From Paraburkholderia saeva (GTDB lineage: Bacteria; Pseudomonadota; Gammaproteobacteria; Burkholderiales; Burkholderiaceae), in NCBI RefSeq assembly GCF_907164555.1, contig NZ_CAJQZC010000002.1, positions 124,001 through 188,000 on the forward strand: a stretch of 64,000 nucleotides of DNA. The letters are read 5' to 3'. The position numbers and the translations under genes are program-made. Position 1 is the stretch's first letter; every line of letters starts with the position of its first letter. Positions 27,519-37,305 of this stretch are shown here, in pieces. The notes under the pieces were generated by a model. The model was given only the letters and a program-made list of their open reading frames with translations. It ran no database searches and was not told the origin of the DNA.

Positions 27519-28273
27519 CATCTTTACTGCAAATCAAGCCCGCCGTGAGCTCTTCTTCCGAGGTAGCGAGTGCCCCCGGCAACCCGTATGCTGCGTTGCA
27601 AAAAATCACGGGCGGCGAACGAGGCAGTCTGACTGACGTGGTTGAACACGCGCTAAGAGAAGCGATCATGACGCTGGTGCTGGAACCCGGAATGATGATC
27701 GACAAGCTGGCGGTCTGCGAACGGATGGGCGTCTCGCGCTTTCCCGTATCGGCCGCGCTCGCAAGGCTCGAACACGCGGGCCTCGTCGAGGTTTTGCCGC
27801 AGCGCGGCACGCGCGTGAAGCCGATCTCGCTTGAGGATATCCGTCAGCATCTGTTCGTGCGCAGCGCACTGGAAGTCGAAACGGTGCGTACCGTCGCGCT
27901 CACGCGGGATCGCGCGACGCTGGACGCCCTGGCGCTCAATCTGGATCAGCAGCGCGAAGCCGTTGCGAATAACGAACGCCTCGCCTTTCATGTACTCGAT
28001 CTGGCCTTTCACGGCGCCCTCTTCGACTCGATCAATTTGCCGCGAGTGAAGGAAATCGCCGCAGTGTCGCGTAACGCACTGGATCGCGCGAGGCAATTGC
28101 TGGCGAGTCCTGAGCGGCTCGTGCACACCCTCGAAGAACATGAAGCGATTTTCGAGGCGATCAGCAGCGCGAGAGCCGACGTGGCTGCGAAAGCCATGCA
28201 CGACCATCTCGATCAGGTCGTGGCCGAGCTGTACCGGTCCGCAAGCGAACGCTCGGATCTCTTTGAACCTTAG
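27512..28273 (+). CDS. GntR family regulator, FCD subfamily
   Basis: Up to 253 residues. A winged helix (SLTDVVEHALREAIMTLVLEPG, then RMGVSRFPVSAALARLEHAGLVE) is followed by the all-helical FCD effector domain with metal-ligand positions (EVETVR, HVLDLAFHGALF, HEAIFEAI). The ATG at 27512 lies in the promoter -10 box, so the true start may be GTG at 27544, which still leaves the whole helix-turn-helix. It likely controls the divergent L-fuconate dehydratase and perhaps the ABC transporter downstream. Confidence 0.85.
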   Translation: MLASLLQIKPAVSSSSEVASAPGNPYAALQKITGGERGSLTDVVEHALREAIMTLVLEPGMMIDKLAVCERMGVSRFPVSAALARLEHAGLVEVLPQRGTRVKPISLEDIRQHLFVRSALEVETVRTVALTRDRATLDALALNLDQQREAVANNERLAFHVLDLAFHGALFDSINLPRVKEIAAVSRNALDRARQLLASPERLVHTLEEHEAIFEAISSARADVAAKAMHDHLDQVVAELYRSASERSDLFEP

Positions 28274-28549
28274 CGAGCTGCACTCGCCGTGATCGACGGC
28301 GACCCATTTCTGAAACCGTGTGCAATCCAGACGATTTCCTTACGTCGCACACGGTGAGTAAAGCGCGAAATCAACCACTGTCGTGCAGCATCGCTGAATC
28401 GCTGCACATGGGATTTAAGAGGCGGCGGCAATGTATCTGGCTTTTCATTGCATCTCCGGTTCTGAATGGCGGTGCACGCCCTGGGCGTGCGCCGTCCGCT
28501 TCTGCCATGGGTCGAAACAACCCCGTGCCGTTATTGCCAAACCCGCACC
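28274..28549. promoter_or_regulatory. Leader of the CUT2 transporter with three inverted repeats
   Basis: No gene. Inverted repeats: CCGTGTGC/GCACACGG (28316-28323, 28347-28354), GTGCAGC/GCTGCAC (28383-28389, 28401-28407) and a 17-bp palindrome GCACGCCC-T-GGGCGTGC (28474-28490). The last lies about 60 bp before the ATPase start. They may be regulator sites or RNA structures; none has a T-run. Confidence 0.4.
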
Positions 28550-30061
28550 ATGATCCCGCTCATTTCCGTCACCGGCCTCTGCAAGAGCTTTCCCGGCGTG
28601 AGGGCGCTTCACGACATTCAGTTCGAGCTCATGGCTGGCGAAGTCCACGCGTTGATGGGCGAGAACGGCGCCGGCAAGTCGACGCTCATGAAAATCCTCG
28701 CCGGCGTGTACACAAGGGATACAGGCGAAATCCTCTGCGAGGGCAAGCCCGTCGATTTTCAGTCCCCACGTGACGCGCAGGCCATGGGTTTCGGCATCAT
28801 TCATCAGGAACTGCAACTGATGAATCACCTGACCGTTGCGCAGAATATTTTCATCGGCCGTGAGCCGCGCGGACGTCTGGGGCTCTTTCTCGACGAGGAC
28901 AAGCTCAACGCGCAGGCGCGCGACATTCTCGCCCATATGCATGTGCGGATCGACCCGCGCGCGATTGTCGGCGAGCTCACAGTGGCGAGCCAGCAGATGG
29001 TCGAAATCGCCAAGGCGCTGTCGTTCGATTCGCGCGTCCTGATCATGGATGAGCCGACCTCAGCGCTGAACGACGCCGAGATTGCAGAGCTTTTCCGCAT
29101 CATTCGCCAGTTGAGGGATCGAGGCGTCGGCATCATCTACATCTCGCACAAGATGGATGAGCTAAAGCAGATTGCCGACCGCGTCACCGTGCTTCGCGAC
29201 GGTGAATATGTGGCGACGGTCACTGCGAAGGACACGAGCGTCGAGGCGGTCATCGGCATGATGGTCGGGAGAACGCTGACCGACGTCACGCCGTTTCAGG
29301 GCGCGAAAAACACGGGCGAGATCGCGCTCGAAGTCAGACATCTCACAGCCGGCCCGCTCGTCAGGGATGTGAGCTTTACGCTACGCAAAGGCGAGATCCT
29401 GGGCTTCGCCGGCTTGATGGGCGCGGGGCGCACGGAGGTCGCGCGCGCCGTGTTCGGTGCCGACCCGGTCGAATCCGGGGAGATTCTGGTGAAGGGCGCG
29501 AAAGCCGTCATCAGGACACCGGGCGATGCGGTGGCGCGTGGCATCGGCTATCTCTCAGAAGACCGCAAGCGGTTCGGTCTCGCAACGGGAATGGACGTCG
29601 AATCGAATATCGTGATGTCCAACCTGCCGAAATTCCTGTCGTTCAACTTCTTCCTGCGTCGCGCGCAGATACGCAAGACGGCTTCGCATTTCATCAATCT
29701 GCTCGCCATTCGCACACCTTCCGCGACGCAGCAGGTGCGGCTGCTCTCCGGCGGCAACCAGCAGAAGATCGTCATTGCAAAATGGCTGGAGCGCGACTGT
29801 GACGTGCTTTTCTTCGACGAACCCACGCGTGGCATCGATGTGGGCGCCAAGAGCGAAATCTACAAGCTCCTGCGCGCGCTCGCCACAGAGGGCAAGGCGA
29901 TCGTGATGATCTCGTCGGAACTGCCGGAAATCCTGCGCATGAGCGACCGCATCGTGGTGATGTGCGAAGGCCGTATTACCGGCGAACTCTCCGCCAGCGA
30001 GGCGTCGCAGGAACGTATCATGCATCTCGCGACGCGGCGCGAATCCCTGGAAGCGGCGTAA
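28550..30061 (+). CDS. CUT2 sugar ABC transporter ATP-binding protein
   Basis: Double-cassette ATPase (RbsA/AraG/MglA type), 503 residues. The first cassette has Walker [10 protein letters not shown], Walker [12 protein letters not shown] and H-loop YISHKMDEL. The second has a degenerate Walker A (GLMGAGRTE), as usual in the family, with signature LLSGGNQQK and [18 protein letters not shown]. The ATG at 28550 matches family N-termini ([16 protein letters not shown]); no strong ribosome site is seen. It is the first of three genes for a pentose/deoxyhexose importer, probably L-fucose. Confidence 0.92.
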   Translation: MIPLISVTGLCKSFPGVRALHDIQFELMAGEVHALMGENGAGKSTLMKILAGVYTRDTGEILCEGKPVDFQSPRDAQAMGFGIIHQELQLMNHLTVAQNIFIGREPRGRLGLFLDEDKLNAQARDILAHMHVRIDPRAIVGELTVASQQMVEIAKALSFDSRVLIMDEPTSALNDAEIAELFRIIRQLRDRGVGIIYISHKMDELKQIADRVTVLRDGEYVATVTAKDTSVEAVIGMMVGRTLTDVTPFQGAKNTGEIALEVRHLTAGPLVRDVSFTLRKGEILGFAGLMGAGRTEVARAVFGADPVESGEILVKGAKAVIRTPGDAVARGIGYLSEDRKRFGLATGMDVESNIVMSNLPKFLSFNFFLRRAQIRKTASHFINLLAIRTPSATQQVRLLSGGNQQKIVIAKWLERDCDVLFFDEPTRGIDVGAKSEIYKLLRALATEGKAIVMISSELPEILRMSDRIVVMCEGRITGELSASEASQERIMHLATRRESLEAA

Positions 30062-30080
30062 CCCTCAAGAGGTCAAGTAC

Positions 30081-31106
30081 ATGACACTGCCATCCGATAC
30101 TGCGGCGCTGGCTAACGAAGGACGAGCTTCCGGCCTGAGGCGCCGCCTCTTCGCGCCGACGACCCTGCAAAAGCTGCTTGCGTTTGCGAGCCTGATCCTG
30201 CTGCTGGTGTTTTTCAGCTTCGCGTCGCCGGCCTTCATGCAGATGGATAACATCCTCGGCATTCTGCAGGCGACGGCGGTCAACGGCGTGCTGGCCATCG
30301 CCTGCACATTCGTCATCATCACGGGCGGCATCGATCTGTCCGTCGGCACGCTGATGACCTTTACGGCGGTTATCTGCGGCGTGTTTCTCACCTACTGGCA
30401 TCTGCCGATGTGGATCGGCGTCCTCGCGGCGATCGCGACGGGCGCGCTCTGCGGCATGGTGTCAGGCACCTTGACGGCGAAGATGAAGATTCCGCCCTTC
30501 ATTGCGACGTTAGGCATGATGATGCTGCTGAAAGGACTCTCGCTTGTCGTCTCAGCCGACAAGCCGATCTATTTCACCGACACCGAAAACTTCTACATGA
30601 TCTCGCAGGATTCGCTGATCGGCCACGTGCTGCCGGGCGTGCCAATTCCGAACGCGGTTCTGATCCTGTTCTTCCTCGCCATTGCGAGTTCGATGACGCT
30701 GACGCGTACCGCGCTTGGCCGCTATACGTTTGCGCTTGGCAGCAACGAAGAAGCGGTGCGTCTGTCCGGCGTGAATGTCGACCGCTGGAAAATCGCGATT
30801 TACGGCCTGAGCGGTGCGATTTGCGGCGTCGCGGGTCTGCTCATCGCCTCGCGTCTGAATTCGGCGCAGCCCGCGCTTGGCCAGGGCTACGAGCTTGAAG
30901 CAATTGCTGCTGTCGTCATCGGCGGCACGTCGCTTAGCGGCGGTTCGGGCACGATTCTGGGCACGATCATCGGCGCTTTCATCATCAGCGTGCTGACGAA
31001 CGGACTGCGCATCATGTCCGTCGCCCAGGAATGGCAGATCGTGGTGACGGGACTCATCATCATTCTGGCGGTCTATGCCGATATCCTGCGACGCAGGAAG
31101 AGCTGA
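30081..31106 (+). CDS. CUT2 sugar ABC transporter permease
   Basis: Inner-membrane permease (RbsC/AraH type), 341 residues with 8-10 hydrophobic segments. Typical motifs are [21 protein letters not shown] and [20 protein letters not shown] near the end. It starts 19 bp after the ATPase. The homodimer would form the pore for the sugar delivered by the binding protein encoded next. Confidence 0.92.
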   Translation: MTLPSDTAALANEGRASGLRRRLFAPTTLQKLLAFASLILLLVFFSFASPAFMQMDNILGILQATAVNGVLAIACTFVIITGGIDLSVGTLMTFTAVICGVFLTYWHLPMWIGVLAAIATGALCGMVSGTLTAKMKIPPFIATLGMMMLLKGLSLVVSADKPIYFTDTENFYMISQDSLIGHVLPGVPIPNAVLILFFLAIASSMTLTRTALGRYTFALGSNEEAVRLSGVNVDRWKIAIYGLSGAICGVAGLLIASRLNSAQPALGQGYELEAIAAVVIGGTSLSGGSGTILGTIIGAFIISVLTNGLRIMSVAQEWQIVVTGLIIILAVYADILRRRKS

Positions 31107-31128
31107 CCCCATAGGACAAGATCGAAAA

Positions 31129-31148
31129 AGGAGCGCCCAAAGGCTCCT
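31129..31148 (+). promoter_or_regulatory. Hairpin before the CUT2 binding-protein gene
   Basis: AGGAGC/GCTCCT with an 8-nt loop sits in the 86-bp gap between permease and binding-protein genes, about 45 bp before the latter's start. It may act in RNA processing that lets the binding protein be made in excess; only the repeat is seen. Confidence 0.35.
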
Positions 31149-31192
31149 GTAATGGCCGAAGGTTAATAGCCCAACCCTGGAGGAGACACACC

Positions 31193-32134
31193 ATGTTGAA
31201 AAGAAGACTTATCGGTGCCGCGATCGGCGTCGGCGCGCTCGTCGGCGGGACGAGTCTTGCATACGCGGACGAAGCGTATATCCCGCTGATCTCGAAAGGC
31301 TTCCAGCATCAGTTCTGGCAGGCGGTCAAAGCCGGCGCTGAACAGTCGGCGAAGGAACACAACGTCAGGATCACGTTCGAGGGACCGGAAACCGAGGCGA
31401 TGGTCGACAAGCAGATCGACATGCTCTCGGCCGCGCTCGCGAAGAAGCCCCAGGCGCTCGGCATCGCCGCGCTCGACAGCAAGGCGGCCATTCCGCTGCT
31501 GAAGCGGGCACAGGCAAGCAAGATACCGGTTATCGCCTTCGACTCGGGCGTCGACAGCACGATTCCGCTGACAACGTGTGCCACAGACAACGTCGCCGCC
31601 GCCGCGCTCGCTGCCGACAAGATGGCCGATGCCATCGGCAATTCGGGTGAGATCGGCGTGATCGTGCATGACCAGACCAGCCGTACCGGCATCGACCGGC
31701 GCGATGGCTTCCTTAACCAGATGAAGACAAAGCATCCCAACATCAAGATCGTCTCGGTTCAGTATGGCGGCGGCGACCACCTGAAGTCAGCCGAAATCGC
31801 CAAGGCAATGATCCAGGCGAACCCCAATCTCAAGGGCATTTTCGGCGCTAACGAAGGCTCGGCGGAAGGTGCAGCGATTGGCGTCAAGGAATCGGGCAAG
31901 AAGCTCGTGCTGATCGGCTACGACTCGGGCAAGGAGCAAAAGGACGACATCAACTCGGGCCTGATGCTGGGCGCCATTACGCAGAACCCGGTGGGCATTG
32001 GCAAGTGCGTGGTCGACTCGGCTGTAAAGGCAATGAAGGGCGAGAAGTTGCCCGGCAAAGTCGACACGGGCTTCTACTGGTATGACAAGACCAACATGAC
32101 GGATCCCAAGATCTCCGCCGTGCTCTACGATTGA
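31193..32134 (+). CDS. Periplasmic sugar-binding protein (CUT2, LacI-like fold)
   Basis: 313 residues with a signal peptide (cleavage near AYADEA). The mature protein is a type I periplasmic binding protein: PLISKGFQHQFWQAVKAGAEQ, IPVIAFDSGVDS, IGVIVHDQTSRTG, GANEGSAEGAA. A GGAGGAGA ribosome site precedes the ATG. L-fucose is the favoured ligand because of the linked L-fuconate dehydratase; arabinose or galactose-type sugars cannot be ruled out. Confidence 0.9.
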   Translation: MLKRRLIGAAIGVGALVGGTSLAYADEAYIPLISKGFQHQFWQAVKAGAEQSAKEHNVRITFEGPETEAMVDKQIDMLSAALAKKPQALGIAALDSKAAIPLLKRAQASKIPVIAFDSGVDSTIPLTTCATDNVAAAALAADKMADAIGNSGEIGVIVHDQTSRTGIDRRDGFLNQMKTKHPNIKIVSVQYGGGDHLKSAEIAKAMIQANPNLKGIFGANEGSAEGAAIGVKESGKKLVLIGYDSGKEQKDDINSGLMLGAITQNPVGIGKCVVDSAVKAMKGEKLPGKVDTGFYWYDKTNMTDPKISAVLYD

Positions 32135-32160
32135 CAGACGCCGCTTAAGGCGCCCTGATA

Positions 32161-32190
32161 AAGGAGGAGCTCAGGCTCCTCCTTTTTTTT
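32161..32190 (+). terminator. Terminator of the CUT2 transporter operon
   Basis: Perfect 10-bp stem AAGGAGGAGC/GCTCCTCCTT with TCAG loop, then a run of T to 32190. It lies 27 bp after the binding-protein stop. Confidence 0.93.
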
Positions 32191-32298
32191 GGCACGGAAC
32201 GCGGCAACGCGTTTCGCTTCGAAAGACGACAGCGCGTAACATTCCCCTTCCACTAAAACGGGAACGACTGCCCTCCCCTCATAGCCTCAGGAAGCCAC

Positions 32299-33255
32299 AT
32301 GAGATCAATTGCACTGGCGGCGGTGCTCTGCTTTTTTTCGACGCTCTCGCAGGCTGCGGGAATCAGGTTTGTTCAGGTTCCGGCCGATGCCGCCGGCCCG
32401 GCCTTGAGGGCGATTGTGTGGACGCCATGCGCAACCGCCGCGCAGGAAGTACGAATCGGGCCGTATGTTCTGATGGGGCAACGGGACTGCCCGACCGTTG
32501 GCGACAACCTGCCGCTGGTGGTGATCTCACACGGCCATGGCGGTTCATTCCTCGGCCACCATGACCTGGCCGAGGTGCTGGCCGACACCGGATTCGTTGT
32601 CGCAGCGATCAACCATCCCGGTGACACATTCTCTGATATGAGCCGCGCGGCCGACATATCTGAATTCGTGGAGCGCCCAACCGACATAAAACGCCTCATC
32701 GATTACATGTTGAGCAGCTCACCCGAAGCGGCGAAGATCGACCCGAAATCGATCGGATTTTTCGGCTTTTCGCGCGGCGGTTACACCGGCGTTGTGCTGG
32801 CCGGCGGCAACCCGGATTTCCTGAATGCCGGCGTCGCCTGCCCGGATCCGCAGCTTCTGATCTGCAAACAGCTTCAGCGCAAAGAAATCCCTCAACAACC
32901 CTTGACGCATGATGCGCGGATCAAAGCCTATGTCCTCGCGGACCCGCTCAATGAGTTTCCAACCGCGGAGAGCCTGAAAGATGTGAAAGCATCCATTCAG
33001 CTTTGGGCTTCGCAATTCGGCGGGGACGGCGTGCTTCCCGAAACGGGCGCTGCGCTTGCCAGCGCGCTTCCACAGAGACCTGAATTCCATCGTGTCGCCG
33101 GCGCAGCGCATTTTGTTTTTCTTGCCCCGTGTTCACCGGGCATGACGAAGGACGCGCCTGAACTCTGCGTCGACGAAAAAGGGTTTGATCGCGTGGCCTT
33201 TCACAAAGACTTCAATCAAAAGGTGCTCGGGTTTTTCAAATCGAATCTTCGATAG
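32299..33255 (+). CDS. Secreted alpha/beta hydrolase (dienelactone hydrolase/PAF-AH-like)
   Basis: 318 residues with a signal peptide (SIALAAVLCFFSTLSQA). The fold is an alpha/beta hydrolase: oxyanion region PLVVISHGHGGS, nucleophile elbow GFSRGG, and a late GAAHFVF with the likely catalytic His. It resembles periplasmic predicted dienelactone hydrolases. Four or five Cys outside the signal suggest disulfides. Substrate unknown. It stands alone after the transporter terminator and is convergent with an MFS gene. Confidence 0.8.
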   Translation: MRSIALAAVLCFFSTLSQAAGIRFVQVPADAAGPALRAIVWTPCATAAQEVRIGPYVLMGQRDCPTVGDNLPLVVISHGHGGSFLGHHDLAEVLADTGFVVAAINHPGDTFSDMSRAADISEFVERPTDIKRLIDYMLSSSPEAAKIDPKSIGFFGFSRGGYTGVVLAGGNPDFLNAGVACPDPQLLICKQLQRKEIPQQPLTHDARIKAYVLADPLNEFPTAESLKDVKASIQLWASQFGGDGVLPETGAALASALPQRPEFHRVAGAAHFVFLAPCSPGMTKDAPELCVDEKGFDRVAFHKDFNQKVLGFFKSNLR

Positions 33256-33390
33256 GCTTGCCGTTCACGGCAGCGGGCGCGATGGAATGGTTTCATTGCC
33301 GCATCGCCCGCTTGCCGCCACTGCCGCGCGACTCCGCGCCGTCGCGTCGGCGTGCGGAACGCAAACCTTCGAACCACACGCGCAGCACGC

Positions 33391-34701
33391 TCAATGACCG
33401 TGCCGTTCCCCTGCCGCGACGGGCGTCTGTTTCGATTGCCGGCTCAGCATCAGGGTGACGACAGCGGACACAGCCAGCGTCGCGCCCACAGCGTACAGGC
33501 CCGCCGAATAGCCGCCCGTCACGTTCTTGAGCCAGCCGATCACAAACGGGCCGACGAAGCCGCCCAGGTTGCCGACCGAATTGATCATCGCGATCCCCGC
33601 TGCCGCACCGGCGCCTGACAGGAACATGCTCGGCATTGCCCACAGCGGGGCCTTCGCCGCACTGATTCCGATGTTCACGACCACGAGCGCCAGAATGATC
33701 ATCAACGCGGTCGTCGCGTTCCCGGCGAAGATGAATCCGAGGCACGCCACGACGCACGGAATGACAACGTGCCACGTGCGCTCTTCGGTGCGGTCCGAAT
33801 GCTTTGCCCACACGATCATCGCAATCACGGCGAGGATGCTCGGCACACCCGCAAGCAGACCCGTCTCGAACGAGCCGAAGCCGTACTGTCGAATGATGAG
33901 CGGCGCCCACAGGCCAAGCGTGTACAGCCCCGCAGACGTGCCGAAGTAGATGAGTGCCAGCGCCAGCACACGCGGATCGCGCAACGCGCTGAGCGCGCCG
34001 GCTGTGTGCCCGGCGTGCGTGTGCCGCGCGTCTGCTTCCATTTTCAGCTTCGCGATCAGCCACTCGCGTTCTTCCGGCTGAAGCCAGTGTGCCTTCGACG
34101 GGGTGTCCGTCATGTACTTCAGCACGACAAAGCCGAGGACGATCGCGGGCACCGCTTCGAGGATGTACAGCAACTGCCAGTCGGTAAGCCCGGCAATGGG
34201 AGGCAGCTTCATGATCGCGCCTGAAAGCGGCGAGCCGATCGCGGTCGAGATCGGTGCGGCTGCCATGAACCATGCAGCCGCGAGCGCGCGTTGACGCGAC
34301 GGAAACCACAGGCTCAGATACAGGATGATGCCCGGGAAGAAGCCCGCTTCGGCGACGCCGAGGATAAAGCGCAGCGCGTAGAAACTGTTCGGGCCGACCA
34401 CGAACGCCGACGCGAACGAAACGATTCCCCACGACACCATCACGCGGGCGATCCACCGACGCGCGCCGACCTTGTGAAGAATCAGGTTCGACGGCACCTC
34501 GAACAGGAAGTAGCCAATGAAGAACAGTCCGCCGCCGAGTCCGAACGCTGTCGGCGAAAGGCCAATGGCCTTGTTCATCGTCAGCGCGGCGAAGCCCACA
34601 TTGACGCGGTCGAGAAAACTCACGAAATACAGCAGCATCACAAACGGAATGATCCGCAGCATGAGCTTGCGGGAAACCCGGCTTTCGAGATCGGAAATCA
34701 T
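33391..34701 (-). CDS. MFS transporter, anion:cation symporter family (tartrate-like)
   Basis: Twelve-helix inner-membrane symporter, 436 residues. FVSFLDRVNVGFAAL in helix 1 is the hallmark of the ACS family (tartrate, phthalate, glucarate carriers). The start at 34701 is fixed by AAGGAGGAGACA; in-frame upstream ATGs lack such a site. It follows the tartrate/D-malate dehydrogenase-type gene by about 200 bp on the same strand, so the carrier probably imports that enzyme's substrate. Confidence 0.88.
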   Translation of the reverse strand: MISDLESRVSRKLMLRIIPFVMLLYFVSFLDRVNVGFAALTMNKAIGLSPTAFGLGGGLFFIGYFLFEVPSNLILHKVGARRWIARVMVSWGIVSFASAFVVGPNSFYALRFILGVAEAGFFPGIILYLSLWFPSRQRALAAAWFMAAAPISTAIGSPLSGAIMKLPPIAGLTDWQLLYILEAVPAIVLGFVVLKYMTDTPSKAHWLQPEEREWLIAKLKMEADARHTHAGHTAGALSALRDPRVLALALIYFGTSAGLYTLGLWAPLIIRQYGFGSFETGLLAGVPSILAVIAMIVWAKHSDRTEERTWHVVIPCVVACLGFIFAGNATTALMIILALVVVNIGISAAKAPLWAMPSMFLSGAGAAAGIAMINSVGNLGGFVGPFVIGWLKNVTGGYSAGLYAVGATLAVSAVVTLMLSRQSKQTPVAAGERHGH

Positions 34702-34904
34702 TGTCTCCTCCTTGGAGGCTTGAGCCGTGCTCTGTTCAGAATCGCGGTCATGGCGAGGTACGCGCCGCAGCCATCGGATGTGGCTCTTGTCTGTCACGCG
34801 CATCTGCTGTTCAAACGTTTCGGGCAACGGTCATGCGTCTGGCGGAATCTGCGCAGCGCACGGCAGCCCATGCAGGCGAAACGCCAGCAGGGCCGCCCCG
34901 GGAG

Positions 34905-35999
34905 TTATGCCGCATTGGCCGCAGGCACCGCGGCTCGCTCGATGAACGCGCAGACGGCCGCCGTCACCTGTGCAGTCGTTGCCGTGCCGCCGAGATCGCC
35001 CGTATGCAGCGACTTGTCCGCTGTCACCGCTTCGACGGCTTGCATCACGCGCTTTGCGGCGTCGACTTCACCAAGGTGCTCGAGCAGCATGACGACCGAC
35101 CAGAACGTGCCGACCGGATTGGCGAGACCCTTGCCCATGATGTCGAACGCGGAACCGTGAATCGGCTCGAACATCGACGGAAATCGGCGCTCCGGATCGA
35201 TGTTGCCCGTCGGCGCGATGCCGAGGCTGCCCGCGAGCGCGGCGGCGAGATCACTGAGGATGTCGGCGTGCAGGTTGGTCGCGACGATCGTATCGAGCGT
35301 CGCTGGACGGTTGATCATGCGGGCGGTCGACGCATCCACGAGTTCCTTGTCCCATTTGACGTCGGGAAATTCCTTCGAGACTTCGAGCGCGATCTCGTCC
35401 CACATCACCATCGCGTGACGTTGCGCATTGCTCTTCGTAATGACCGTGAGCAGCTTGCGCGGACGCGATTGTGCGAGGCGAAACGCGAAGCGCATGATCC
35501 GCTCGACGCCGGCCCGCGTCAGGATCGAAACGTCCGTCGCGGCTTCGAGCGGGTGCCCCTGATGCACGCGCCCGCCCACACCGGAATATTCGCCTTCCGA
35601 GTTTTCGCGGACGATGACCCAGTTCAGGTCTTCCGGCTTGCAGCGCTTCAACGGGCCGTCGATGCCCGGCAGGATGCGGGTCGGGCGCACGTTCGCGTAC
35701 TGGTCGAAGCCCTGACAGATCTTCAGGCGCAGGCCCCACAACGTGATGTGATCGGGAATGTCCGGGTCGCCAGCCGAGCCGAAGAGGATAGCGTCCTTGT
35801 CGCGGATCGCATCGAGCCCGTCGGCGGGCATCATCACGCCGTGCTTGCGGTAATAGTCGCCGCCCCAGTCGAAGTTTTCGAATTCGAACGCAAACGACTT
35901 CGTGGTCTTTGCGAGTGCCTCCAGAACCTGCGCGCCAGCGGGTACGACTTCCTTGCCGATGCCGTCGCCGGGGATGGTTGCGATGCGATAGGTTTTCAT
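34905..35999 (-). CDS. Tartrate/D-malate dehydrogenase (isopropylmalate dehydrogenase family)
   Basis: NAD-dependent beta-decarboxylating dehydrogenase, 364 residues. Readable are ATIPGDGIGKEV at the start, the substrate Arg region (WVIVRENSEGEYSG), the catalytic ITKSNAQRH, metal-binding Asp in VATNLHADILSD and the signature EPIHGSAFDIMGKGLANP. These fit the TtuC/DmlA branch (tartrate, D-malate, sometimes other 2-hydroxyacids). The ATG at 35999 is preceded by GGACGGAGAC. A LysR gene diverges upstream and an ACS carrier follows, the usual arrangement. Confidence 0.92.
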   Translation of the reverse strand: MKTYRIATIPGDGIGKEVVPAGAQVLEALAKTTKSFAFEFENFDWGGDYYRKHGVMMPADGLDAIRDKDAILFGSAGDPDIPDHITLWGLRLKICQGFDQYANVRPTRILPGIDGPLKRCKPEDLNWVIVRENSEGEYSGVGGRVHQGHPLEAATDVSILTRAGVERIMRFAFRLAQSRPRKLLTVITKSNAQRHAMVMWDEIALEVSKEFPDVKWDKELVDASTARMINRPATLDTIVATNLHADILSDLAAALAGSLGIAPTGNIDPERRFPSMFEPIHGSAFDIMGKGLANPVGTFWSVVMLLEHLGEVDAAKRVMQAVEAVTADKSLHTGDLGGTATTAQVTAAVCAFIERAAVPAANAA

Positions 36000-36099
36000 G
36001 TCTCCGTCCTTCATGTGTTTGGGGCGTGACTGAACTCTATCGATATCCGGACGCAAAAACCGGTGCTAAACTCAAAGCATCTTTAACCTGAATTCACAA

Positions 36100-37035
36100 G
36101 TGACGACGATGCGCGACACAGTCCAGCCGTCCGATCTGGGCTTTTTCTCGACCCTCGCCGCTTGCGGCAGCCTGAGCGCCGCGGCGCGCGAGCTGGGCCT
36201 CACGCCCGCGGCCGTCAGCAAGCGCCTGACGCAGATGGAAAGCCGCGCGGGCGTGGCGCTGATCAACCGGACGACGCGCCGGATGATGCTCACGCCAGAG
36301 GGCGAGCTGTACCTCGAACACGCGCGCCGCATCCTCGACGAAATCGACGAACTGGCCGAACTGCTGGGCACGGCGAAAAAAAATCCGAAGGGTTTGTTGC
36401 GCGTGAACGCGACGCTCGGTTTTGGACGCAGCCATGTCGCACCCGCGATCTCGCGCTTTGTCGCGAAGTATCCCCAGGTGTCGGTCCAGCTTCAGCTATC
36501 GGTCACGCCTCCGCCGCTGACAGACGATACGTTTGACGTCTGTATCCGCTTCGGTGAGCCGCCCGATACACGGGTGGTCGCGCGGCGTCTCGCGGCCAAC
36601 CGGCGTTTGCTGTGCGCCGCGCCCTCGTACATCGCCTCACGCGGGATGCCGGTGACTGCACACGACCTGACGCGGCACAACTGCATTGGCATCCGCCAGG
36701 GCGACGAGGCATACGGCGTGTGGCGTCTGACGTCGGGCAGGGGCGCATCGCGCAAGACGGAAGCGGTGCGGATCAACGGCACGCTGACCACGAACGACGG
36801 CGAGATCGCCGTGAAGTGGGCCCTGGAAGGACACGGCGTTCTGCTGCGTGCCGAGTGGGACATCAGGCAATATCTCGCCGATGGCTCGCTGGTGCGCGTG
36901 CTGCCCGATCACGACACGCCGAACGCCGATATTTTCGCGGTGTATTCGCAACGGCATCAGATGTCGAACCGCATTCGCGCGTTTGTCGACTTCATCGCGC
37001 AGGACCTTCGAAACGAAGCGGGAGAGCTGGCATAG
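36100..37035 (+). CDS. LysR family regulator (DmlR-like)
   Basis: 311 residues: N-terminal winged helix (FFSTLAACGSLSAAARELGLTPAAVSKRLTQME) and a C-terminal periplasmic-binding-protein-like effector domain (RLLCAAPSYIASRG, GHGVLLRAEWDI). The start may be GTG at 36100 or ATG at 36109. It diverges from the tartrate/D-malate dehydrogenase across 100 bp, so it is the likely activator of that gene and the MFS carrier. Confidence 0.9.
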   Translation: MTTMRDTVQPSDLGFFSTLAACGSLSAAARELGLTPAAVSKRLTQMESRAGVALINRTTRRMMLTPEGELYLEHARRILDEIDELAELLGTAKKNPKGLLRVNATLGFGRSHVAPAISRFVAKYPQVSVQLQLSVTPPPLTDDTFDVCIRFGEPPDTRVVARRLAANRRLLCAAPSYIASRGMPVTAHDLTRHNCIGIRQGDEAYGVWRLTSGRGASRKTEAVRINGTLTTNDGEIAVKWALEGHGVLLRAEWDIRQYLADGSLVRVLPDHDTPNADIFAVYSQRHQMSNRIRAFVDFIAQDLRNEAGELA

Positions 37036-37069
37036 CACGCCGTGTTGACCATCACCCTGCGCACCCGCC

Positions 37070-37291
37070 ATGCACCTCTATCGCGAAACATCGCAAGCTG
37101 CCGGCACGACCCGACTCGCGGTGCAGGACTACGGTGGCACAGGCGAATTCATCTGGCTGCTGCATGGCGCTGGCCGCTCTGCCGCCGACTGGCTTCCGAT
37201 GGCGCCGCTGCCTGCCGGCCACGGCCGCGTCATTGCGACGAACCTGCGACCCCTTCCAGCGCCCCGCTATAATCGCGCTCGAACATGGTGA
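37070..37291 (+). pseudogene. N-terminal remnant of an alpha/beta hydrolase
   Basis: 73 codons. Residues 1-57 read like the start of an alpha/beta hydrolase: VQDYGGTG, then the oxyanion segment WLLHGAGRSAADW. The nucleophile elbow and the rest are missing; the frame runs into the promoter of the lipoprotein gene and ends there. Full-length members exceed 200 residues, so this is best read as a deletion remnant. Confidence 0.55.
37268..37273 (+). promoter_or_regulatory. -10 box of the lipoprotein gene
   Basis: A perfect TATAAT lies about 35 bp before the likely GTG start at 37306. The -35 is weak (CTGCGA at 37244-37249, 18-nt spacer). Confidence 0.5.
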
Positions 37292-37305
37292 GGAGAGTTT
37301 TACTC

